Assembly: GCA_964016885.1 (NCBI GenBank)
Contig: OZ024744.1
Location: 116,989,425-117,053,424 of the forward strand
Reading direction: 5' to 3'
Source of the DNA: Eledone cirrhosa
Taxonomy: Eukaryota > Mollusca > Cephalopoda > Octopoda > Eledonidae
DNA length: 64,000 nucleotides
Part shown: positions 51,501 through 62,368 of the stretch, piece by piece
Layout of the letters: each line of letters opens with the position of its first letter
Position numbering within the stretch: the stretch's first letter is position 1
Made by a program: the position numbers and the translations under genes
The notes under the pieces: generated by a model
What the model was told of the DNA's origin: nothing
The model's input: only the letters and a program-made list of their open reading frames with translations
Database searches by the model: none

Positions 51501-54039
51501 GTCCTTCCCTGAATCTCTCCACTACTCAGTTCCTTCTTCTCTCTCTCTCTCATCCTGACATCATGTTAGCATGGGTTTGACAGGTCCTTCCCTGAATCTC
51601 TCCACTACTCAGTTCCTCCTTCTCTCTCTCTCTCATCCTGACATCATGTTAGCATGGGTCTGACAGGTCCTTCCCTGAATCTCTCCACTACTCAGTTCCT
51701 TCTTCTCTCTCTCTCTCATCCTGACATCATGTTAGCATGGGTTTGACAGGCCCTTCCCTGAATCTCTCCACTACTGTCTTCCTTCTTCTCTCTCTCTCTC
51801 ATTATGACATCATGTTAGTATGGGTTTGACAGGTCCTTCCCTGAATCTCTCCACTACTGACTTCCTTCTTCTCTCTCTCTCTCATCCTGACATCATGTTA
51901 GCATGGGTTTGACAGGTCCTTCCCTGAATCTCTCCACTACTCAGTTCCTTCTCTCTCTCTCATCCTGACATCATGTTAGCATGGGTTTGACAGGTCCTTC
52001 CCTGAATCTCTCCACTACTGACTTCCTTCTTCTCTCTCTCTCTCATCCTGACATCATGTTAGCATGGGTCTGACAGGTCCTTCCCTGAATCTCTCCACTA
52101 CTCAGTTCCTTCTTCTCTCTCTCTCTCATCCTGACATCATGTTAGCATGGGTCTGACAGGTCCTTCCCTGAATCTCTCCACTACTCAGTTCCTTCTTCTC
52201 TCTCTCTCTCATCCTGACATCATGTTAGCATGGGTCTGACAGGTCCTTCCCTGAATCTCTCCACTACTCAGTTCCTTCTTCTCTCTCTCTCTCATCCTGA
52301 CATCATGTTAGCATGGGTTTGACAGGTCCTTCCCTGAATCTCTCAACTACTCAGTTCCTTCTTCTCTCTCTCTCTCATCCTGACAGCATGTTAGCATGGG
52401 TTTGACAGGCCCTTCCCTGAATCTCTCCACTACTGTCTTCCTTCTTCTCTCTCTCTCTCATCATGACATCATGTTAGCATGGGTCTGACAGGTCCTTCCC
52501 TGAATCTCTCCACTACTGACTTCCTTCTTCTCTCTCTCTCTCTCATCCTGACATCATGTTAGCATGGGTCTGACAGGTCCTTCCCTGAATCTCTCCACTA
52601 CTGACTTCCTTGTTCTCTCTCTCTCTCATCCTGACAGCATGTTAGCATGGGTTTGACAGGCCCTTCCCTGAATCTCTCCACTACTGTCTTCCTTCTTCTC
52701 TCTCTCTCTCATCCTGACATCATGTTAGCATGGGTTTGACAGGTCCTTCCCTGAATCTCTCCACTACTCAGTTCCTTCTCTCTCTCTCTCTCATCCTGAC
52801 ATCATGTTAGCATGGGTTTGACAGGTCCTTCCCTGAATCTCTCCACTACTGACTTCCTTCTTCTCTCTCTCTCTCATCCTGACATCATGTTAGCATGGGT
52901 TTGACAGGTCCTTCCCTGAATCTCTCCACTACTCAGTTCCTTCTTCTCTCTCTCTCTCATCCTGCCAGCATGTTAGCATGGGTCTGACAGGTCCTTCCCT
53001 GAATCTCTCCACTACTGACTTCCTTCTTCTCTCTCTCTCTCATCCTGACAGCATGTTAGCATGGGTCTGACAGGTCCTTCCCTGAATCTCTCCACTACTG
53101 ACTTCTTTCTTCTCTCTCTCTCTCATCCTGACAGCATGTTAGCATGGGTTTGACAGGTCCTTCCCTGAATCTCTCCACTACTCAGTTCCTTCTTCTCTCT
53201 CTCTCTCATCCTGACATCATGTTAGCATGGGTTTGACAGGCCCTTCCCTGAATCTCTCCACTACTGTCTTCCTTCTTCTCTCTCTCTCTCTTCATGACAT
53301 CATGTTAGCATGGGTTTGACAGGTCCTTCCCTGAATCTCTCCACTACTGACTTCCTTCTTCTCTCTCTCTCATCCTGACATCCTGTTAGCATGGGTTTGA
53401 CAGGTCCTTCCCTGAATCTCTCCACTACTGACTTCCTTCTTCTCTCTCTCTCATCCTGACATCATGTTAGCATGGGTCTGACAGGTCCTTCCCTGAATCT
53501 CTCCACTACTGACTTCCTTCTTCTCTCTCTCTCTCATCCTCACATCATGTTAGCATGGGTTTGACAGGTCCTTCCCTGAATCTCTCCACTACTGACTTCC
53601 TTCTTCTCTCTCTCTCTCATCCTTACAGCATGTTAGCATGGGTTTGACAGGTCCTTCCCTGAATCTCTCCACTACTGACTTCCTTCTTCTCTCTCTCTCT
53701 CATCCTCACATCATGTTAGCATGGGTTTGACAGGTCCTTCCCTGAATCTCTCCACTACTGACTTCCTTCTTCTCTCTCTCTCTCATCCTGACAGCATGTT
53801 AGCATGGGTTTGACAGGTCCTTCCCTGAATCTCTCCACTACTCAGTTCCTTCTTCTCTCTCTCTCTCATCCTGACATCATGTTAGCATGGGTCTGACAGG
53901 TCCTTCCCTGAATCTCTCCACTACTCAGTTCCTTCTTCTCTCTCTCTCTCATCCTGACATCATGTTAGCATGGGTCTGACAGGTCCTTCCCTGAATCTCT
54001 CCACTACTCAGTTCCTTCTTCTCTCTCTCTCTCATCCTG
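48590..54039 (+). repeat. 5,450-bp higher-order unit, copy 1
   Basis: About 66 monomers repeated exactly 5,450 bp downstream. Rare anchors: CTCAGTTGC hinge (last G of CAGTTG at 49630 and 55080), CCCTCATCC (50310 and 55760), TTCGTCTC (50464 and 55914), CACTCCACTAC (50941 and 56391), CTGAATATC (51183 and 56633), CTCAACTAC (52342 and 57792), CTTGTTCTC (about 52,610 and 58,060), CCTGCCAGC (52961 and 58411), CATCCTGTTAG (53381 and 58831). I compared most lines of the two copies and saw no difference before about 53,537. The left edge is set by CTATTGA at 48554, where the equivalent position has CTACTCA. Confidence 0.93.
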
Positions 54040-57000
54040 ACATCATGTTAGCATGGGTTTGACAGGTCCTTCCCTGAATCTCTCCACTACTGACTTCCTT
54101 CTTCTCTCTCTCTCTCATCCTGACATCATGTTAGCATGGGTTTGACAGGTCCTTCCCTGAATCTCTCCACTACTGACTTCCTTCTTCTCTCTCTCTCTCA
54201 TCCTTACAGCATGTTAGCATGGGTTTGACAGGTCCTTCCCTGAATCTCTCCACTACTGACTTCCTTCTTCTCTCTCTCTCTCATCCTTACAGCATGTTAG
54301 CATGGGTTTGACAGGTCCTTCCCTGAATCTCTCCACTACTGATTTCCTTCTTCTCTCTCTCATCCTGACATCATGTTAGCATGGGTTTGACAGGTCCTTC
54401 CCTGAATCTCTCCACTACTGACTTCCTTCTTCTCTCTCTCTCTTATCCTGACATCATGTTAGCATGGGTCTGACAGGTCCTTCCCTGAATCTCTCCACTA
54501 CTCAGTTCCTTCTTCTCTCTCTCTCTCATCCTTACAGCATGTTAGCATGGGTTTGACAGGTCCTTCCCTGAATCTCTCCACTACTGACTTCCTTCTTCTC
54601 TCTCTCTCTCATCCTCACATCATGTTAGCATGGGTTTGACAGGTCCTTCCCTGAATCTCTCCACTACTCAGTTCCTTCTCTCTCTCTCATCCTGACATCA
54701 TGTTAGCATGGGTTTGACAGGTCCTTCCCTGAATCTCTCCACTACTGACTTCCTTCTTCTCTCTCTCTCTCATCCTGACATCATGTTAGCATGGGTCTGA
54801 CAGGTCCTTCCCTGAATCTCTCCACTACTCAGTTCCTTCTTCTCTCTCTCTCTCATCCTGACATCATGTTAGCATGGGTTTGACAGGTCCTTCCCTGAAT
54901 CTCTCCACTACTGACTTCCTTCTGCTCTCTCTCATCCTGACATCATGTTAGCATGGGTTTGACAGGTCCTTCCCTGAATCTCTCCACTACTGACTTCCTT
55001 CTTCTCTCTCTCTCTCATCCTGACATCATGTTAGCATGGGTCTGACAGGTCCTTCCCTGAATCTCTCCACTACTCAGTTGCTTCTTCTCTCTCTCTCTCA
55101 TCCTGACATCATGTTAGCATGGGTTTGACAGGTCCTTCCCTGAATCTCTCCATTACTGACTTCCTTCTTCTCTCTCTCTCTCATCCTGACATCATGTTAG
55201 CATGGGTTTGACAGGTCCTTCCCTGAATCTCTCCATTACTGACTTCCTTCTTCTCTCTCTCTCTCATCCTGACATCATGTTAGCATGGGTTTGACAGGTC
55301 CTTCCCTGAATCTCTCCACTACTGACTTCCTTCTTCTCTCTCTCTCTCATCCTGACATCATGTTAGCATGGGTTTGACAGGTCCTTCCCTGAATCTCTCC
55401 ACTACTGACTTCCTTCTTCTCTCTCTCTCTCATCCTGACATCATGTTAGCATGGGTTTGACAGGTCCTTCCCTGAATCTCTCCACTACTGACTTCCTTCT
55501 TCTCTCTCTCTCTCATCCTGACATCATGTTAGCATGGGTTTGACAGGTCCTTCCCTGAATCTCTCCACTACTGACTTCCTTCTTCTCTCTCTCTCTCATC
55601 CTGACATCATGTTAGCATGGGTTTGACAGGTCCTTCCCTGAATCTCTCCACTACTGACTTCCTTCTTCTCTCTCTCTCTCATCCTGACATCATGTTAGCA
55701 TGGGTTTGACAGGTCCTTCCCTGAATCTCTCCACTACTGACTTCCTTCTTCTCTCTCTCCCTCATCCTTACAGCATGTTAGCATGGGTCTGACAGGTCCT
55801 TCCCTGAATCTCTCCACTACTGACTTCCTTCTTCTCTCTCTCTCTCATCCTGACAGCATGTTAGCATGGGTTTGACAGGTCCTTCCCTGAATCTCTCCAC
55901 TACTGACTTCCTTCGTCTCTCTCTCTCTCATCCTTACAGCATGTTAGCATGGGTTTGACAGGTCCTTCCCTGAATCTCTCCACTACTCAGTTCCTTCTTC
56001 TCTCTCTCTCTCATCCTGACATCATGTTAGCATGGGTTTGACAGGTCCTTCCCTGAATCTCTCCACTACTGACTTCCTTCTTCTCTCTCTCTCTCATCCT
56101 GACATCATGTTAGCATGGTTTTGACAGGTCCTTCCCTGAATCTCTCCACTACTTACTTCTTTCTTCTCTCTCTCTCTCATCCTGACATCATGTTAGCATG
56201 GGTTTGACAGGTCCTTCCCTGAATCTCTCCACTACTGACTTCCTTCTTCTCTCTCTCTCTCATCATGACATCATGTTAGCATGGGTTTGACAGGTCCTTC
56301 CCTGAATCTCTCCACTACTGACTTCCTTCTTCTCTCTCTCTCTCATCCTGACAGCATGTTAGCATGGGTTTGACAGGTCCTTCCCTGAATCACTCCACTA
56401 CTGACTTCCTTCTGCTCTCTCTCTCTCATCCTGACATCATGTTAGCATGGTTTTGACAGGTCCTTCTCTGAATCTCTCCACTACTTAGTTCCTTCTTCTC
56501 TCTCTCTCTCATCCTGACATCATGTTAGCATGGGTTTGACAGGTCCTTCCCTGAATCTCTCCACTACTTACTTCCTTCTTCTCTCTCTCTCTCATCCTGA
56601 CAGCATGTTAGCATGGGTCTGACAGGTCCTTCTCTGAATATCTCCACTACTGACTTCCTTCTTCTCTCTCTCTCTCATCCTGACAGCATGTTAGCATGGG
56701 TTTGACAGGTCCTTCCCTGAATCTCTCCACTACTGACTTCCTTCTTCTCTCTCTCTCATCCTGACATCATGTTAGCATGGGTTTGACAGGTCCTTCCCTT
56801 AATCTCTCCACTACTGACTTCCTTCTTCTCTCTCTCTCTCATCCTTACAGCATGTTAGCATGGGTTTGACAGGTCCTTCCCTGAATCTCTCCACTACTCA
56901 GTTCCTTCTCTCTCTCTCATCCTGACATCATGTTAGCATGGGTCTGACAGGTCCTTCCCTGAATCTCTCCACTACTCAGTTCCTTCTTCTCTCTCTCTCT

Positions 57001-59491
57001 CATCCTGACATCATGTTAGCATGGGTTTGACAGGTCCTTCCCTGAATCTCTCCACTACTCAGTTCCTCCTTCTCTCTCTCTCTCATCCTGACATCATGTT
57101 AGCATGGGTCTGACAGGTCCTTCCCTGAATCTCTCCACTACTCAGTTCCTTCTTCTCTCTCTCTCTCATCCTGACATCATGTTAGCATGGGTTTGACAGG
57201 CCCTTCCCTGAATCTCTCCACTACTGTCTTCCTTCTTCTCTCTCTCTCTCATTATGACATCATGTTAGTATGGGTTTGACAGGTCCTTCCCTGAATCTCT
57301 CCACTACTGACTTCCTTCTTCTCTCTCTCTCTCATCCTGACATCATGTTAGCATGGGTTTGACAGGTCCTTCCCTGAATCTCTCCACTACTCAGTTCCTT
57401 CTCTCTCTCTCATCCTGACATCATGTTAGCATGGGTTTGACAGGTCCTTCCCTGAATCTCTCCACTACTGACTTCCTTCTTCTCTCTCTCTCTCATCCTG
57501 ACATCATGTTAGCATGGGTCTGACAGGTCCTTCCCTGAATCTCTCCACTACTCAGTTCCTTCTTCTCTCTCTCTCTCATCCTGACATCATGTTAGCATGG
57601 GTCTGACAGGTCCTTCCCTGAATCTCTCCACTACTCAGTTCCTTCTTCTCTCTCTCTCTCATCCTGACATCATGTTAGCATGGGTCTGACAGGTCCTTCC
57701 CTGAATCTCTCCACTACTCAGTTCCTTCTTCTCTCTCTCTCTCATCCTGACATCATGTTAGCATGGGTTTGACAGGTCCTTCCCTGAATCTCTCAACTAC
57801 TCAGTTCCTTCTTCTCTCTCTCTCTCATCCTGACAGCATGTTAGCATGGGTTTGACAGGCCCTTCCCTGAATCTCTCCACTACTGTCTTCCTTCTTCTCT
57901 CTCTCTCTCATCATGACATCATGTTAGCATGGGTCTGACAGGTCCTTCCCTGAATCTCTCCACTACTGACTTCCTTCTTCTCTCTCTCTCTCTCATCCTG
58001 ACATCATGTTAGCATGGGTCTGACAGGTCCTTCCCTGAATCTCTCCACTACTGACTTCCTTGTTCTCTCTCTCTCTCATCCTGACAGCATGTTAGCATGG
58101 GTTTGACAGGCCCTTCCCTGAATCTCTCCACTACTGTCTTCCTTCTTCTCTCTCTCTCTCATCCTGACATCATGTTAGCATGGGTTTGACAGGTCCTTCC
58201 CTGAATCTCTCCACTACTCAGTTCCTTCTCTCTCTCTCTCTCATCCTGACATCATGTTAGCATGGGTTTGACAGGTCCTTCCCTGAATCTCTCCACTACT
58301 GACTTCCTTCTTCTCTCTCTCTCTCATCCTGACATCATGTTAGCATGGGTTTGACAGGTCCTTCCCTGAATCTCTCCACTACTCAGTTCCTTCTTCTCTC
58401 TCTCTCTCATCCTGCCAGCATGTTAGCATGGGTCTGACAGGTCCTTCCCTGAATCTCTCCACTACTGACTTCCTTCTTCTCTCTCTCTCTCATCCTGACA
58501 GCATGTTAGCATGGGTCTGACAGGTCCTTCCCTGAATCTCTCCACTACTGACTTCTTTCTTCTCTCTCTCTCTCATCCTGACAGCATGTTAGCATGGGTT
58601 TGACAGGTCCTTCCCTGAATCTCTCCACTACTCAGTTCCTTCTTCTCTCTCTCTCTCATCCTGACATCATGTTAGCATGGGTTTGACAGGCCCTTCCCTG
58701 AATCTCTCCACTACTGTCTTCCTTCTTCTCTCTCTCTCTCTTCATGACATCATGTTAGCATGGGTTTGACAGGTCCTTCCCTGAATCTCTCCACTACTGA
58801 CTTCCTTCTTCTCTCTCTCTCATCCTGACATCCTGTTAGCATGGGTTTGACAGGTCCTTCCCTGAATCTCTCCACTACTGACTTCCTTCTTCTCTCTCTC
58901 TCATCCTGACATCATGTTAGCATGGGTCTGACAGGTCCTTCCCTGAATCTCTCCACTACTGACTTCCTTCTTCTCTCTCTCTCTCTCATCCTCACATCAT
59001 GTTAGCATGGGTTTGACAGGTCCTTCCCTGAATCTCTCCACTACTGACTTCCTTCTTCTCTCTCTCTCTCATCCTTACAGCATGTTAGCATGGGTTTGAC
59101 AGGTCCTTCCCTGAATCTCTCCACTACTGACTTCCTTCTTCTCTCTCTCTCTCATCCTCACATCATGTTAGCATGGGTTTGACAGGTCCTTCCCTGAATC
59201 TCTCCACTACTGACTTCCTTCTTCTCTCTCTCTCTCATCCTGACAGCATGTTAGCATGGGTTTGACAGGTCCTTCCCTGAATCTCTCCACTACTCAGTTC
59301 CTTCTTCTCTCTCTCTCTCATCCTGACATCATGTTAGCATGGGTCTGACAGGTCCTTCCCTGAATCTCTCCACTACTCAGTTCCTTCTTCTCTCTCTCTC
59401 TCATCCTGACATCATGTTAGCATGGGTCTGACAGGTCCTTCCCTGAATCTCTCCACTACTCAGTTCCTTCTTCTCTCTCTCTCTCATCCTG
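54040..59491 (+). repeat. 5,450-bp higher-order unit, copy 2
   Basis: Tandem partner of 48,590-54,039. The only difference found in the compared lines is one extra TC pair before CCTCACATC (53538 in copy 1, 58990 in copy 2), which shifts the offset to 5,452. After the unit the sequence follows copy 1's continuation for about 150 bp and then departs (extra TTC at 59,549; CCTGACATC where a third unit would have CCTTACAGC). Confidence 0.93.
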
Positions 59492-60540
59492 ACATCATGT
59501 TAGCATGGGTTTGACAGGTCCTTCCCTGAATCTCTCCACTACTGACTTCCTTCTTCTTCTCTCTCTCTCTCATCCTGACATCATGTTAGCATGGGTTTGA
59601 CAGGTCCTTCCCTGAATCTCTCCACTACTGACTTCCTTCTTCTTCTCTCTCTCTCTCATCCTGACATCATGTTAGCATGGGTTTGACAGGTCCTTCCCTG
59701 AATCTCTCCACTACTGACTTCCTTCTTCTCTCTCTCTCTCATCCTGACATCATGTTAGCATGGGTCTGACAGGTCCTTCCCTGAATCTCTCCACTACTCA
59801 GTTCCTTCTTCTCTCTCTCTCTCATCCTGACATCATGTTAGCATGGGTTTGACAGGTCCTTCCCTGAATCTCTCCACTACTGACTTCCTTCTTCTCTCTC
59901 TCTCTCATCCTGACATCATGTTAGCATGGGTTTGACAGGTCCTTCCCTGAATCTCTCCACTACTGACTTCCTTCTTCTCTCTCTCTCTCATCCTGACATC
60001 ATGTTAGCATGGGTTTGACAGGTCCTTCCCTGAATCTCTCCACTACTGACTTCCTTCTTCTCTCTCTCATCCTGACATCATGTTAGCATGGGTTTGACAG
60101 GTCCTTCTCTGAATCTCTCCACTACTAAGTTCCTTCTTCTCTCTCTTTCTCTCATCCTGACATCATGTTAGCATGGGTTTGACAGGTCCTTCCCTGAATC
60201 TCTCCACTACTGACTTCCTTCTTCTCTCTCTCTCTCATCATGACATCATGTTAGCATGGGTTTGACAGGTCCTTCCCTGAATCTCTCCACTACTGACTTC
60301 CTTCTTCTCTCTCTCTCTCATCCTGACATCATGTTAGCATGGGTTTGACAGGTCCTTCCCTGAATCTCTCCACTACTGACTTCCTTCTTCTCTCTCTCTC
60401 TCATCCTGACATCATGTTAGCATGGGTTTGACAGGTCCTTCCCTGAATCTCTCCACTACTGACTTCCTTCTTCTCTCTCTCATCCTGACATCATGTTAGC
60501 ATGGGTTTGACAGGTCCTTCCCTGAATCTCTCCACTACTG
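59492..60540 (+). repeat. Satellite between two higher-order domains
   Basis: Regular 83-bp monomers, mostly of the consensus type (CCTGACATC, TTTGAC, TGACTTCC). Two successive units carry an extra TTC (59,549 and 59,639), which looks like a single-monomer duplication. One unit has the hinge CTAAGTTCC near 60,124 with a CTTTCT-interrupted tract. No gene or insertion is visible. Confidence 0.65.
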
Positions 60541-62368
60541 ACTTCCTTCTCTCTCTCTCTCATCCTGACATCATGTTAGCATGGGTCTGACAGGTCCTTC
60601 CCTGAATCTCTCCACTACTGACTTCCTTCTTCTCTCTCTCTCTCATCCTGACATCATGTTAGCATGGGTCTGACAGGTCCTTCCCTGAATCTCTCCACTA
60701 CTGACTTCCTTCTTCTCTCTCTCTCTCATCCTTACAGCATGTTAGCATGGGTTTGACAGGTCCTTCCCTGAATCTCTCCACTACTGACTTCCTTCTTCTC
60801 TCTCTCTCTCATCCTGACATCATGTTAGCATGGGTTTGACAGGTCCTTCCCTGAATCTCTCCACTACTCAGTTCCTTCTCTCTCTCTCATCCTGACATCA
60901 TGTTAGCATGGGTCTGACAGGTCCTTCCCTGAATCTCTCCACTACTGACTTCCTTCTTCTCTCTCTCTCTCATCCTGACAGCATGTTAGCATGGGTTTGA
61001 CAGGTCCCTCCCTGAATCTCTCCACTACTGACTTCCTTCTCTCTCTCTCTCATCCTGACATCATGTTAGCATGGGTCTGACAGGTCCTTCCCTGAATCTC
61101 TCCACTACTGACTTCCTTCTTCTCTCTCTCTCTCATCCTGACATCATGTTAGCATGGGTCTGACAGGTCCTTCTCTGAATCTCTCCACTACTGACTTCCT
61201 TCTTCTCTCTCTCTCTCTCTCATCCTGACAGCATGTTAGCATGGGTTTGACAGGTCCTTCCCTGAATCTCTCCATTACTGACTTCCTTCTTCTCTCTCTC
61301 TCTCATCCTGACATCATGTTAGCATGGGTTTGACAGGTCCTTCTCTGAATCTCGCCACTACTCAGTTCCTTCTTCTTCTCTCTCTCTCTCATCCTGACAT
61401 CATGTTAGCATGGGTCCGACAGGTCCTTCTCTGAATTTCTCCACTACTCAGTTCCTTCTTCTCTCTCTCTCTCATCCTGACATCATGTTAGCATGGGTTT
61501 GACAGGTCCTTCCCTGAATCTCTCCACTACTGACTTCCTTCTTCTCTCTCTCTCTCATCCTGACATCATGTTAGCATGGGTTTGACAGGTCCTTCCCTGA
61601 ATCTCTCCACTACTCAGTTCCTTCTTCTCTCTCTCTCTCATCCTGACAGCATGTTAGCATGGGTCTGACAGGTCCTTCCCTGAATCTCTCCACTACTGAC
61701 TTCCTTCTTCTCTCTCTCTCTCATCCTGACAGCATGTTAGCATGGGTCTGACAGGTCCTTCCCTGAATCTCTCCACTACTGACTTCTTTCTTCTCTCTCT
61801 CTCTCTCATCCTGACAGCATGTTAGCATGGGTTTGACAGGTCCTTCCCTGAATCTCTCCACTACTGACTTCCTTCTTCTCTCTCTCATCCTGACATCATG
61901 TTAGCATGGGTCTGACAGGTCCTTCCCTGAATCTCTCCATTACTGACTTCCTTCTTCTCTCTCTCTCTCTCTCATCCTTACAGCATGTTAGCATGGGTTT
62001 GACAGGTCCTTCCCTGAATCTCTCCACTACTGACTTCCTTCTTCTCTCTCTCTCTCATCCTGACATCATGTTAGCATGGGTTTGACAGGTCCTTCTCTGA
62101 ATCTCTCCACTACTCAGTTCCTTCTTCTCTCTCTTTCTCTCATCCTGACATCATGTTAGCATGGGTTTGACAGGTCCTTCTCTGAATCTCTCCACTACTC
62201 AGTTCCTTCTTCTCTCTCTTTCTCTCATCCTGACATCATGTTAGCATGGGTTTGACAGGTCCTTCCCTGAATCTCTCCACTACTGACTTCCTTCTTCTCT
62301 CTCTCTCTCATCCTGACATCATGTTAGCATGGGTTTGACAGGTCCTTCCCTGAATCTCTCCACTACTG
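60541..62368 (+). repeat. 1.8-kb higher-order unit, copy 1
   Basis: Recurs from 62,369. Anchors: ACTTCC before a shortened tract at 60541 and 62369, CATCCTTAC/CATACTTAC at 60727 and 62555, CTCAGT at 60867 and 62695, CAGGTCCCTC at 61001 and 62829 (all 1,828 bp). Beyond about 61,100 the offset falls to about 1,657 (CCTTCTCTG at 61339 and 62997; CTTACAGC unit at 61973 and 63628), so copy 2 is two monomers shorter. Confidence 0.78.
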
